Assembly: GCA_012064415.1 (NCBI GenBank)
Contig: SSNU01000086.1
Location: forward strand, 575,407 to 639,406
Source: Gyrodactylus bullatarudis
Lineage: Eukaryota > Platyhelminthes > Monogenea > Gyrodactylidea > Gyrodactylidae
DNA length: 64,000 nucleotides
Direction: 5' to 3'
This document shows positions 24,392 through 39,300 of this stretch, piece after piece. The notes under the pieces were generated by a model. It worked only from the letters and a program-made list of their open reading frames with translations. It searched no databases and had not been told where the DNA came from. The first letter of the stretch is position 1. Each line of letters opens with the position of its first letter. The position numbers and the translations under genes are program-made.

Positions 24392-27300
24392 TCAAGTACA
24401 AAATATGGCGTCGAGTTGTTCTTTGTTTGTTAAACTTTTTAACTGATCAAGAGTCGTGTGTCTCATTCGTGCTAATTGAGTGACATTTGTATTAAATAAT
24501 CCATAAATATCCAAGGGTTTTAACTTCATCTGGAAGAAGTTCATTGACGGATCAAGACAGGTATTTGAACATTTTGGAAATAACGGAATAAAACATTTTT
24601 TATGTGATTTATGATTATTATTGCTGGTCACTCTATCCCCATTGCAGTCATCGATCAGGTGATACATTTTTAAATTCTCCTTTATTATTTTGAGGTCTCT
24701 ACGATGACGCCATCTTATGTTCTGCTCGCCAATAAACATTCTATGATTCATGATGGAAATGAGTTTGGAAAAAAACTCGAGTGTCTCTCGGTTATCTGAG
24801 GATGAAACTCGTCTTTTCCTTTGATTATTCTTACGTTTAGACAGGAAATTTAATCTACAAATGAGAAAACAAATGTATCTAGAGAAATTTGATATTCTAA
24901 ATTTGTGATTAGCTTAAAACTGTCTAGAGAATGAAATATTAGACTTGAAATTGATAATGTTGCTCAAAGTTAATAGTTACATTTAGATATGGACTAACTT
25001 TGGCAAAGCTAGATCCCAATTTTTCAGCGTAGTCTGTAATGAGTATCCTCGAATCTCCAGCTTGATCCAATCACTTGAAAAATATTTTGAGATGAATTAT
25101 TAATCCGAAGAGAAAATTCTAAACTAGCCCAAATTTATCAAATTATCAATTGAATATTTTTCATATCTAAAAATGCAATAACATATTCATATTATGTTTG
25201 AGATAAAATAATTTTAAAGAATTCCTTTGATTACAGTTTTTTTTTTACTTGAATAATATTTAATACAAGAAAATTAGCCCTTTCATTCTGACTTCTCATG
25301 ATCATACGGTTGGATCAAAAAGCAAAGTACCACCAAAAATAGTGAACAAACCTGAATAAAAGTTTTCAAGTTATAAGAAAAATCTAGAATTTCTTCGCAT
25401 TCAAGTACATATTCTGGGATTAATTTTATTAGTTAAGATAATAAAGAATGCCTCTATCTTAAATTTTTTCGCATAGGAAACGGAGGTCTTATAACTTAGA
25501 TTTCAAAAAATATTGATCGAGTTTGAGCTCCGAATAAAAATGTGAGATTTCCGTGAAAATCACAGGTATTTCATTTATCTTGGGTTTTTACTGTAATATA
25601 AAAATAGATCTTTAAAATTGGATATAAAGAAGGATCTTACTTGTTGAGAAGAATTTCATGATCGGTGCATGATGTAGCAAATACTCCTCTATAAAAGAAA
25701 ATTTAATTGAAAAATTATTGATCGATGAGAATTTCTCAAAATCTTACTCCAATTCTTCAAGAGATTCCTTGACATCATGGCCTGTTTGTTGAATGTATGC
25801 CAGTTTTTCTCTAGACCCTCCAAATATTATCGGAGCATTAATCAGCTGTAATTGTACCTCATCAAATAGTGACTGAATTACAAAGACTTTTGCTAAATTA
25901 TAATATAAAGTTATTCTGGAAAAAAAAATTTGAATCTTAATTGGGGAGGGGGGTTAGAATCTGATGGGAATATGGGTGAAATACTACAAAATAAGAGTCT
26001 GTTATTTTATAGTTGAGATTCAAACGGTATACAGTTGAAGTTTATTGAATTCGGTTTAGAAAATCTCAGAAACAAGAATTGATATTCTTAGTAAAAATCA
26101 AGATCTTTCCATGGAATACACATTAAACTATTGAAAAAATGTCAAGACTTATGGTATTTTTATTTATCGTCTATTTTCATCTACCTCAAATATAAAGCAC
26201 TTTATGAATTTAAATAATCGAAAAAAGAAAAATATTGAAAAACATGTTCACTTCTCAGCATTGGTATAAGATATTTGCCATAATAACACTTCCACACTTG
26301 ATCTTTCATGAGCAGTAGACATTTACGAGGAATGAATGGGCGCCAGATTCTATAAATAGAAAGAAAAGAAAGTAACACCAGTTCTATTCTTTCAAATGAG
26401 GAAAATTGAATTAGCCGAATAGCCTAGGGAGTTTCATAAACCTAAGATATCTGCTTGATATACTGTAAGAGCAAAGGTAGGACTAATTTAAAGTTAACCG
26501 GCGGAGGATCTTAAAGGATGTGAGAAATTACAGTTGTTCTGGAAATAGTCTTTGCATGAGGCAGATATCCAAAACCATAGTTCTAACCTTGAACCCAATG
26601 TACTTAAAAAATTATCTAAAGCTATTCTCGATGAAATCGGGATGATTTTTGTAGAGAAAATTTTTCTTTTGGATTTTGTAAAAATCAAAAATTCTCAAAT
26701 TCATCGAGAATAACTGTTCTATCGATAGAATGTTCTATCAGTATGATTTGAAATAAAATCATATCACTTTGATAATTCTTTCATTTTAGTTTAGAATCGA
26801 ATAATAGGATATGTTGTAATTTTCTAGCAATTTACTCAAAAACTCAATTCTCAATACCTGATTGCTTCTATAAATATTGACATCTTCCTTTTAGGTATTA
26901 TCCGTACTATTGATTTGATATTCGCTAATATTAATCAGTAAATTTAGCCTTCAAAAACAGCAAATTGATCTTTGCTCGTTAGTTTCTTGACTCTGGTAGG
27001 AATAGAAGCAAATTTTAATAACCAACGCTAGTTAATATCAAGATGGAATTTAGCTTATAGGATCAAGATTAGACAAAATAATCAAAAATGCTGAATCAAA
27101 TCTTGAGAATCATTCATCATCGTCTGGAAATTGAATTAAAATTTTCCCTACTTAAAAATTAAATCTGTATTTTTATAGATCAAAAATCATAGAAAAATGG
27201 CGAATTTTTCCAAAGTTTTCTTGTCTCATTGTGATCTCGAAACTTTGGATAACACTCTCACTTCGAAATCCACAAAAAATTTCAGCTCAGAGTTCGAAAA

Positions 27301-30300
27301 ATTGGAATTTTACGCTATTTCGATTTTTGAAATATGCCATAATTTCCTCAAAAATTAATTTTTTTCGGTTTTTTTCTTCATACCTAATGAGCTCCATGAT
27401 CTAGATTTCAAAAAATCTTGATCATATTGATGAAAAAATTGAGAATTTTGAAAAAAAAATTAATTCCCATCTTCATGTTAACTAGGTGTATATTTCAAGG
27501 AGCAACTTACTTTAGGGCGCTATTCATTGCTTTATCTAGATCACAATTCGACCCACACATTGTGAAAAAGTCTGAAGATTCATCAGCAAATGGTTTCTTC
27601 TCAAGGTACCAGGCAGACTCAACAAGGCCGCTTATAATTATTTCAGGGTTCCGTAAATTCCTCTTGATTAGGTAAGATACCTGGTCAACGTTCATTAGCA
27701 CACCGATTCCTCCGGCACTAAGAGAAATAATCATAAACTCAGCAATCGTTGAATATTATATTTCTCAGAATTATTTCAAAATATATTTTGTTTGTACCAT
27801 AGTTTCTAGACAAGAAACCCAAATATGCTAAATGAAGAATAATCCGGTAATCATGTGAAAATCGCTATGAAATTTAGTGACATGAGCTAACCCATTGCCA
27901 AATAGGACGAACCTTTGGGATATATTACCTAAACGCATAAAACGAAATAATTATTTACACAGCTTGAGAGAGATACGTATATTTTGAAGTCCCAAGATCG
28001 TCGACTCTATCTAATATTTCACGGTGACAATCGGTTTTCATGACAAAAAAATGCCTTCAGCCTTAAGTAATTAAACGTGATCCTGATGCATGATCGAGTG
28101 TTGAAATAATCACCTCAAAAAAGAGTTCACCGATTCTGGTAATTTTATCATGATCTTCTCAGCTTTCTTTCAAACTTTAAAAAATACCTCCAGAATATGG
28201 AAAAAAGAATAAAATAAATATAAATAAAAATTACAATTTGAATTAAGTGAGAACGAGTTCTTATCGAATGTTATTTTTAAACTTGCATGTGTTCAAATGA
28301 TGTCTGGCTCTCATCAAACCTTAATTCACAGTTTCTAATAGAAACTTTCTATTACACATGATGGGATAAGATAAACATGTGATTAATGAACAAATGTGTC
28401 AAAATACTATAAAATTTGTATTCTGTTCTTGTTACTTGAAGTAGTTAAATTCCGTTCTTTTAAAATTTCCTAACAGTTTTTAATTCGCGAATGATGCAAA
28501 TGTAGACTTTGACAATTTGATCTTTTTTGCGACTTAAATCTTTGTTCTCCTACAGACACAAAAGTCATTTGTCGCAAATCGATTACTAGACAAGCATATT
28601 ACAGTGTAATAATTACACTAAACTTGTACTTTTGAGACACTTTGTGCCTCCTTGGTTGTATTTAATTACATTTGATCTTACCTTTCATAGTTTTTTTTTA
28701 TCATGTGATAAATGTTTGATTCTTATTTGATTTAACTTACCTTGTTCCAGTTAGAATGAGCTTCCTTAGGTTTCTAAATGGTTCAAAATTTAACAATTCT
28801 CCGATAACTGATCTGATTATTCGATGTCCATGAAAGTGGAATTCTAAAGGAAAATTACAGTCAAAATTTAGTAATACAGGGGATAACTATGGCCTCAAAA
28901 AAATACTATTTGGTACTAATCTTAAGAAAAAATCTGCTTATCTAATCCTATTTAAAAGATAGCTGGTACTGTATTTCTGTATTAAATTGTTGCCCAGGTA
29001 CTTTATTGTAATACAATTGTATTTTTCAAAATTAATCTCAGAATATAGTGTCACCCAACTAGCTACCAACCACAATTTTCGATGAATTGATAGCTGTAAT
29101 CCTGATATCGAGCTTTCATCATCTAAGAAAATAGTATAGTTTATATTATCAGAGTTATTACTCTAATAATTCTGATTACTATAACAATCACTATAATTTT
29201 TATAATCCTTATTTTTCAAGAAATACTACACCTTTCTCTCCTTTTTCTTTTTATACAGATAGACCAATACAAGCCAGAAAACAACATAGTCAGGCAGCAA
29301 GCGAACAACGTTATAGTCACTCAAATAATTTTTTTTATTGCATTCTTCTTCTAATATAATTAGTGGAATTATTTCGTTCTAGGTGCTTAGGTAATATATC
29401 CCACAGGAACGTCTTATTTGGTAATGGATTAGCCCATGTCGCTGAATGTTACACCTTACTAATGGATCCTACCGAGACTGGTACGAAAGAAACTCACATA
29501 GCATTTAGTAAGCTGTAACATTCAACGACATGGGCTAATCCATTACCAAATAAGACGTTCCTGTGGGATATATTACCTAAGCACCTAGAACGAAATAATT
29601 CTAGTAACCTTTGTAAGTACAGGTGCTGCACTATTCTAGTATAATCATTTTTATACTCACTCATATAATTTAAAATGCAATTACAGGATTATATTATCTT
29701 GAGGAATCATCAAGGAATACATAGAAAAGAATTCAAGTTCACTTTTATGTAAATACTCACCGTTCCTGTTCTTTTCATTGTTTCCAGTCCAGAGATCTGA
29801 TGAGCAATAAGGAATATATCTACAAATGGTAATAAAATTTAATCTCTAGAATTCCCTAAAATCAACCTAATTTTATCTTTAACTCGATTCGAAAACTAAT
29901 TAATTCAGAGCAATTTTAGAAGCTTGATACAGAAGAGTATTTATGAAATTAATTTCTGCAAATTATTTATTTTTAGAATTAATACTGAATTTCATTTTTA
30001 CTTTTAGTATGAGCCAATTATTGAAAATGATTTTGTGCTTTTAAATCTTTTTTGAATAATTTTTAATTATATTTTATTAATACAATAATTCTCTTTCAGT
30101 TAGATTTACTATTGCTTGTAGATTGTCTATTCTTCGATAAATATTTTTTAAATCACATTTATGCATTTTCAACCGTCTTATATTCCAACATTCAATTTAA
30201 TAACCTCTGAATTATCTTCAATTTATCTATGATATTAAGTTTTTACACAGAAAAAAGGGGTTTTCGAAGTTATTACAGTAGAGTATTTTTTTGTTATAGA

Positions 30301-33300
30301 TAAATTCTTAAATTTTGGAATAAAATTAAGTCTATACCTTTTAAAGACCAACAAGAGAGAAAAGAAAATCAAAAGGATAAATAACTACTCCAATAACAAA
30401 GAAATTAAATTCATTAACACTGTCTCTTCTACAACTTCCATTCTGTAGGAAAATAAATAAAATCAAAAGTCAAGTAAGTGAAATTCAAAAGCAAAACTTT
30501 CATTCAGAATGACTGATAAGAAGATAAAAAATAAATTCAATAGCAAAGTTTACTACGCCAAAAGGAAAAATAAGAAATTTACTTAGAATTTTTTTGATTT
30601 TTATTTAAAATTCAACTAAATCATCTGATTGAATACATCTAGGATAGTATTTTTTGACATGATTAGTGTATTTAATAATCTTATTCGGGGTTAAAACATT
30701 TCTTGATTCTAAAACAATTTCTTCCAGAATTCTCATTCGATATTCGGCGATACTTAGCTCTCCGTTCTCCCTGCATTTTTTGACTTAACAAGTTTTTCAC
30801 CGTTTCTTTGAATGAACTCCAAGCTTTTTCTATCGGGTTCAATAAGAAAGAATATGGAGCTAATCTAAGTATATTAACATCCTCTGATTGAAAGTTCTCA
30901 ATTCGATTATGAATCGGAGCATTGTCGCAAACAATTGTAATAGGCAAGATTCCTTGATTACGGCATAAATTAATGAGTTCAGTGATCCAATTGTTAAATT
31001 GATCCGTTTTAAAGGATCCTCTTCTTGATGCTAGTGTAAGAAGGAAATTATGGGTAATTGCTCCGATGCAATGAATATTGGAACCTCTCTAGGATTGATT
31101 AAAGTACATCTTTTTCCTATTTTTGAACGACCAAATTTCTTCTTAGTAAATAAATTAAAATTTGTTTCGTCTATCCATACAACTGTGGAAGAGGCCTCAC
31201 ATTAAAGTATTTTTCGGCAATATTCGCTCCTCTTGGCCTTATTTTCTAACGAGTTCATAGACGTAGGAACGCTTTTAGTGATTTTCAATGAGATTAGAGC
31301 GCCATCCAACCAGTTCTTGATAGTTTGGGGAGTGACAGATACCTCGAATGTTTGAAGAATATGTTCAACACATTCTTGAAGAGTTGTTTGAGGGAAGTTT
31401 TCAATATAACTGATCAGATTTTGAATTATAATATTTGATTTCTTGATATTTTTGGCTCCACCTCTTTTCAGTTGAATTGGTCTACCAGATCTTATCCACT
31501 TATAAGCAGTAGCATATGGGATTTTCATCAACTTTATGTAAGAGAACCAATCTTCTTCGTTTGAATAAATTTCCAAAACCTTCGCACGGACACTATCAGG
31601 GTATTTGTTCCTAGGCATGGTTTGAAGTGATTAATGTCGAACAAGGTTGTGAGCTCTTTGTCTATACTTAGAATGAAAATCGTGAAGATTCATGCTCGAA
31701 TTTTATTGGTTTTACCTACTCCACCCCCACAATTTACAAAAATTAAATAAATTTTCACGAATAAATTAATTATCAAAAGTCTTATCTTGAATTTACTTAA
31801 TGAATTTCTTATTTTTCCTTTTGGCGTAGTAAACTTTGCTATTGAATTTATTTTTTATCTTCTTATCAGTCATTCTGAATGAAAGTTTTGCTTTTGAATT
31901 TCACTTACTTGACTTTTGATTTTATTTATTTTCCTACAGAATGGAAGTTGTAGAAGAGACAGTGTTAATGAATTTAATTTCTTTGTTATTGGAGTAGTTA
32001 TTTATCCTTTTGATTTTCTTTTCTCTCTTGTTGGTCTTTAAAAGGTGTAGTTCAAAAATGATATAAACATATATCTGAATAATATTGTTATATGGTTATT
32101 GAGGGAAGAATAAAAGAGAAATTTTGAGTAGTCAATTTAGATCTTATATGAGTCATGGCTGGTTTAAGATTAGTAAGGTTCAAAAAATCAGATAACTAAA
32201 GAGAAAATTAAAACAAGATAAAAGAATATCAAGACCATAAGATAAGTTTCTTAAATTATATTTTTCAATAAAAATAGAAAAATATTTTGGATATTTCTTA
32301 ATAATAAATGCATGGACCCAAAGACTTGATATGGCTGCTTAAAATGCGTTCGTTCTTTACACAATCAAATGGCTTAATGCATTTATAGAGAAACCAAAGC
32401 TTGGTCGTAAGAATTTTCTTTGCCAACATATCAGAGCGCAGATGAAGTTAAATCAGAGAGATAACGATAGAAGTAATTACTCTCTTATGAATGTATCTGA
32501 TATAGAACCACTTGGAAAAAAACAAAAAGTAGAGGTCAAGAAAGGAAGATGCCGTATGTGTCCAAGGTCTTTGAATCGAAAAGGTCATAGAAATTGCTAC
32601 ATATGTTTGAAATTAGTTTCTGTTGAACATTTCTTTCATTTTTGACATTTTAATATAGTTTTTGTTGGTGTCGTTTCCGACACCACTTGGCATACTTGTA
32701 AGTATTCAGAGCGAGGGTTAAGGCGAGATATAAGAGCATTAAAAGATATAATTATATAATATTAGGATTGTTCAAATTAGTTAATGGGGGAATATAATTG
32801 AATAATGATAATACTAAAGTTGTGCAAAGTTTGAGTCTTAGATTAGCAGTTTTTGAAAATTTTTAATTAACTTAAATTATCTTGAATCAAGTGTTGACCA
32901 GCTTCAATTATTCTAGAACTAATTTTTTTTCTCGACTTATGCAGTGATTTCAATTTAAAAACTCGGTAGAGATGATCATATTTGATTTAAACAAGTGATT
33001 TTTAAAATATTATTTTATGTTTCTGTGAAACCTTGATTTTTTTATCAAGCTCAGTTTCTCAATTATCAGAGATTCTTGTATTTTAAAGGGGTTTTTGGTG
33101 TAATTTAAACCCTTTTGATCTTCATTGTAGAATAGGAAAAGAGATTCTTTCACAAATGAATAAACTCACATCTGGTTGTAATCGTGATAATTTGGATTGA
33201 TTGTTTCGTTCTGAGATAGAATTCCATTGACTGAAATAGGAAAAATAAGTTTATTTCATCCCATTTATTCCATTTACTAATTTGATCTTGTCAAAAATTC

Positions 33301-36300
33301 AATCTGAGAAAAATTAGGCCACCGTAACTTAAAGTGAATTCCAATACACTGAAAAATTTCTTTTAGTACGTGGGGGTTTTTTGAGTAGTCAATGTACGTC
33401 TTTCATTGGTAGATTTAGATTTAGATAAGTCTACCTTTACTAATTATTAGGGCGACCAAAATGCCTTTTTTGAGAGTGAGTCTAAAATACTCTGAAAAGA
33501 TTGCCTTTTCATTTTTTTCAAGGATTGTGCAAATTTTTTATCCTTGTTTATCTTGATCTCGGTAAACAGCTAATAGAAATGGCTTATCCAAATCAACATC
33601 TCATTCTATTCTCTTGAAAGGCTTGAAGAATTAATTAATTTTTTTAAAATCACTACTTGTGAGAGACATTCGATTTTATGAATTTACCTTTTTTCTTTAC
33701 TATGTTGGTAAAGCTATTTTTTGGATAATTATCAATGAGATCTCCTTTAAGTCCTCTTTTAGCAAATATCTTCTTGGGATGCTTCTTGTGTGAAACATTG
33801 CCTTTTTTCATTATAAAGTATGCCTTTTTCTGGTCGCCCTACTAATTATTTATTAACTCACTGTTTCTCTTGAATGGCCACCAGCGAGATGAAATCAAGA
33901 ATTGGTTATTTTGACTCCGACTCCGACAGCTTTCTGAATCATGACAGTACCAACCACCTTCTAAATAAATCATCCATAGCTGCTCATTGCTTTGATGTTT
34001 GGATCTTCGATAGTAATACCTGAAAATGGTCACTTAATGAATAAAACATGAATCCATCTACAAATTTTACATCTCTAACTCGGTAATTGAGAAGGGATAA
34101 ATTTTTAGATGAAAAATGAAATGAAAATGAAATTATGCTTAATTTGTTCTAATTATGATGCTTCACCTTAGTATCACTTGGAGGTTTAATTTGGATTTCT
34201 TAATCATCTTTCTTTCAATAAAAACCAAAGAACCATATTTTTTTTAGAAATAAATTTTATTCAGAATTCTTTTCTTCAAATGTTTAAAGTAGGTAACATG
34301 AATTGGGTTTCTTAACCACTTTGAACTCTTGATGAAAATATTGAAGATTCCAAACTTTACATCATAAGAATCATCTCAGGGAACTTAATGAAATACTTGA
34401 CCTAGATAAAATTTTTATTGATTTCAAAGTGAGAGAGCGAACAAAAGTTGATTTTCACGATCACAAAAAGACAAGATAGCCGAATCTGTTTTAATGCGTA
34501 ACTTTTTTATCGTTTGAATTTAGATTTTTTGATCATTTACACTACTTGAAATTTGGAAAAATCAAAATTCCTCAATAATGGTGGATCTAATAATTACATA
34601 GCCAAGAACTATCCACTTGCAGATAATTGAAAAGACCTCCCAAATGAAAATGTTCTTATTTACTAGATATCGCAGGAACGACAGATGTCTCAAGGTGGCT
34701 AAGCATAATACTTTTCCTCTCTGGAATGATAAGTTGAACCAAAGAATATTGCGATATAAAAGTACAGTACAATGCATTAAACTGAAAAGACCAACTAATA
34801 ATTCATTAAAAACTCTATATTTATTCGATCGTCCATCTACCTGCTCTCTTCAACGAAATCAAAAGGAAGAATGTTTCTTTTTCAAAAAGGGATTTGTACA
34901 ATTATCTTAACCCTTTGGGTGCCGAGACTATTTCACAATTTTTAGCTATGAAGATACCTAGCTATTTGGCCAAAAATATTACTAATGCAAGTTCACATTC
35001 TGGGTTTCAATTTAAATTTCAATTGATCCAGAAACCTATCAAACTGGTAGAATTATGAAGGTTCAAAAAAATTGGAAAATGGAGATATATGTCCATCAGC
35101 ACCGAAAGGGTTAAGAACTTCTGAATTTGTATTTATCATAAGTAGACAATAAATATTAGTATTATTATTTTTTATACATTTTTACACTATTTCAAAGGTT
35201 AGTTATTCAAAAAGCAACACAGTCTAATTTTTCTAGAAAATCAATGAAAAAGGTTTTCCTGTTGTACTTTAACAAGAAAAGTTTTCAATTAACACAGCCG
35301 CCGAAAGAGGCATTAGCCAGTGTCATCTAAAGGAAGAGAGAAGGCCATCTTTTTCATTCTCTCTTGGTTAAATCGAATTGAATGTAATTTACTTCAAGTG
35401 TGTTTGTTTTAAAAATAGATATTCCATGTTGTGTGTATAAAAGAGATTAGAATTGAATTACAGGATACTTGCAACTTCTCTGTTGTAAGCAATTATCAGG
35501 CAAGCTTTTTTACCTTTGTTCCAGCAATATGCACATCCGAAAAAAAGAAAGTAAAAGACAAGAAGGAAGATACACGAATATAGCAGTAATAATTTTAATT
35601 AATTTGCTTCAAGTTACTACAATTTGTTTGAAAAAATCAATTTCTATTTTATTTTTTCCTCGTACAGGGGGTTGATACTGCAATAGTTCTATTCTGAGAC
35701 AACTAATGCCCTGGAGCACACTTTAAAGTTACACAACCGAAATGAACATACGACAAATTCAAGAACATGCTTTCTTTTCCCAACATTTTTTTATTCATAT
35801 CGAGACAATGTTGGACTTTTCTGTCTGAAATTAGCTTGTTATACAGAATTCGAGAAAATCTAATGTAAAACTGTAGTTGTAAAATATTGAAATTTCAAAT
35901 TTTAGTGTTGAGATAATTTTTGATATGCAAACGTTGAAAGTATCATAAATGGAAAGGATATGTAATACATATTATGTATCTGGCATGGAAGAAAATGCTG
36001 AGCAACTCTGAAATACTATTTTTTTATACTATTGGGAAATCAGTAAATCATTGACTAGTGAAAATGGGAATTGTTTTTCAAATCTTATCAAGAATTCCTT
36101 TTGTCTAATCTTCTAACCCTTCACATATAATGTATGCCCAATAGAATTGTTATATTATAAAAATTAAATCTCTTATTAACCCCTCAGAAAGATGTGTTCA
36201 GATCTTGTCCCTTTATAGAAAATTTAAATTAAATAATTTTTTCAAGACTCTCTAAGACTCAATCCAACAACTGGAATCCATTTAATAGAGTCCAAGCATT

Positions 36301-39300
36301 AATTTCATCACAAGGATTTTTAAGCTTTCCAGATAAAATTTCTTTAATAATTCCAATTTCCACTTTAACATGTACTATCATTCTAAGCGTTGAATTTAAA
36401 TTCAAATTTAGCATACGACAAGGTTAATTGTCTAGTTGGAAAATCCACGTCCCATCAAATGAAGAATATTTTGCTTTGATTTGTACTTGATCCAATCATC
36501 TTGAGTATTTTTATCTTCATTTGCTAGTTGAAAAAATTTTCATCTACTCATGTATCCATTTTAATTTTGATTTTTTTAGCCTGATTCCAATTTATAAATA
36601 ACCTATTTACCTTGGCCTCTTTTTCATCAACATCCAGATTTATTAAATTCATTTTGGGAAGAATAAAATTTGTAAAAACTAAATTGTTCGAATACAAAGA
36701 AAAAATTTTTTTTCAATCTTCAGCAGCAACAGAATGTTTTTTTTGTAATGTTCAAGCTACTGTCGGCAATTCAAAACAAAAATGCATTCTTATACAAAAT
36801 ATCAAGCCGTTTTATTTAAATATTACACGAGAACGAGCATGGTCTTCCTTTTTTGTAATTAAATTTAGTATCCTTCAAGTATCTTAAAAACTAATTATCT
36901 CTGAGTAGCCTACTTCTATTCAACTGTGACATAATTTCCACCAGAAACTACTATCTTATCAGCCATATGCTTACATGAGCAACTATCAGATTTAGAAAAA
37001 CAACAAGGGCATAGTAATTCACTCAAGTGGACAACTCAAGAGTGACTAATAGTGAGTCACTATTTCAATCTTGAGTATCATAAAATAACTTTGTACTCAC
37101 TTTTGGAAAAAAACCCAATGAAAAAAGCAAGAATTTGATGCGAAAAAATTTGAAATTCGCAATTTTTTCCAATACAATTGCTTTCTTACAGTTAAAAGTA
37201 TTTGGATTCAAATTCTAACTCAAACTGTCAAAGAGGTCATCAAGTTGATGAGAGGATAAAAGTATTGATTTTCTGCAGATGTCTTTTGAATTAACTCTTC
37301 AAATTGGAAAAAAAACAGGTACAAGGCTTTTTGATAGCAGTTATTAATTTTTCCAACATCCTTGTAAAAATATATGTATTGGACATAACAGTTATTAATC
37401 ATCGCCAAGTTTCAGGATATTATAAACATAATTTTCATTATCCAACGTAATGATAACGTACGTAGTATGTAAAAGATTAGAATAAAAATGGTGTACATAT
37501 TACACATCATAATACTTTGATCATGGTTACTCGAATATATCTTTCATTCTTATCAACAATTCTATAAATAATATACATGATAGAAACCAAATTGAAGGGA
37601 AAATGTATATCAAAGGAATTTCTTTTTCCTTCATCTGAATAAATAATTGTTTAGGAAAATACGCTCAGTGTTTGGTAAACAATCAATCTTGCAAAGGTTA
37701 CTTATATGGTTTTCAAATTTTTATTCATGATTCGAGATATGGAATGATTTGAATTCATGTCGCTCATATACTCAGTCTTACTACGTATAAGTTAATTTTA
37801 GGGTATTTTTAATTGCAAAAATTAATAATTGACCAGAAAAATTTTATTCAAAAATTCGAAAAAGTATGAACATTGCCTGGGATAATTTTCAGCCTCTAAT
37901 GAATCAATACTTATTTTTCAACCATTATCGTAGGTAGATCGTCACTTGGAAAATTTTCAAACGAATTTTTTCCGCTTATGTTGTTCCCAAATTGGGATTC
38001 CCACAAATCAGGATTAAATCACTTCAAATCTCTGAGATCGACAAAAAGTTATCAAGTTCAAACATTGAAAAATGGAAATTTGGTGCATTTTCGAAAATCA
38101 AAAGAGAGCCTAATTCATGTGTGAAAATCATTCATTCTCATCTTTAATTTTATCACTAGGGCTGCTAATTTCTAATTTCTTTCAATTCTCAGGAATTTTA
38201 TTGAAAATTCAATATTCGAACAAATTTCTTTAATCCTTGAAAAATCCATTTTTTCTTGAATTTTCGAATTTAGGAATAAAGATAAAATCTGAGATTCTCT
38301 GTCTTACCCTTAATATACAAAGGGAGTCAAATCTTCTCCCCAGATTAAGGAACTGTGACTGAATTACAATAAACTAGACACTTCAAATTATGCTGCAACC
38401 ATCTTTAATTAAATCTTACTTCCTTTGGAAATTTGTCCACGTACCAGACCTCAGATTACTGCTTTTTAAATAATATATTTTAACTCATCTTGATTACGTA
38501 GATTCTTTAATATGCATTCCTATTTATTATGCAACCTACCAGGGGGTAGGATTTAAAAAAGAACTTCTCAGCAGACCATTTTGGATGAAAAGAAATGCCT
38601 CTTCTGCAGCAGTACACTTTAAGATTCCTACTTCCCACGTATATCATCTTTATTCTTCAGTAGGCTATGCTATCCTGTTTACTAGTCTGCGATGTTTTAA
38701 ACACAGATTTCGATAAAGTTTCAATTATTTTTAAAACCAGTAAACCTCATAGATTATAGATATTCTTTTGTATCAGATACTCATTATAAATGACACTATT
38801 AAATGTATTACTACTTTTTACTTGGTTAGCAGAGAAAAAGAAAATGAAGGAAACTGCCACCAAAGAACTAGACGAACCACCTGTTACCCTGACTCCTAGT
38901 TGCCCCACTAATATTATTACCTCAATCAATGCAACACAATCAATTCAGTCTAATGGCACGAAAAGAAATCTTCCCCCGGCTCAAGCCCTGGCGGCATTAT
39001 TCTTTTTGTATGTTCAAGCATTAAATCAATCTCTTTTAATGAATCCCATCCAAAAGCAGATATCCTATCCATAGTTCTAGAATTTAATGAAGCCATTATC
39101 CAAATCTTTGCTATATATACAACCCTCCACCTATCACAAACTCATCCGAGCATGACATTATATCATTTATTCAGACTAATCTCTCATCGATCAGACATAA
39201 AACCGTAATTTATGAAGATTTCAACATCCCCAGCTACAATCCTGACAATATCGATGTCACGTCTCTACTTTTAGAATATTGCATCTCTTTGAAACTCAGA

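Noticed and set aside
34617..34910. Open frame of 97 codons in NOTUM intron 1
   Set aside because: No recognisable domain, no splice context; random frame in intronic DNA.
36612..36887. Open frame of about 90 codons in NOTUM intron 1
   Set aside because: Begins at a TTG, low-complexity hydrophobic and Lys-rich reading, no homologue recognised.
38790..39074. Possible LINE ORF1 or host gene
   Set aside because: It crosses the left target duplication of the LINE, so it is flank sequence; no domain seen.
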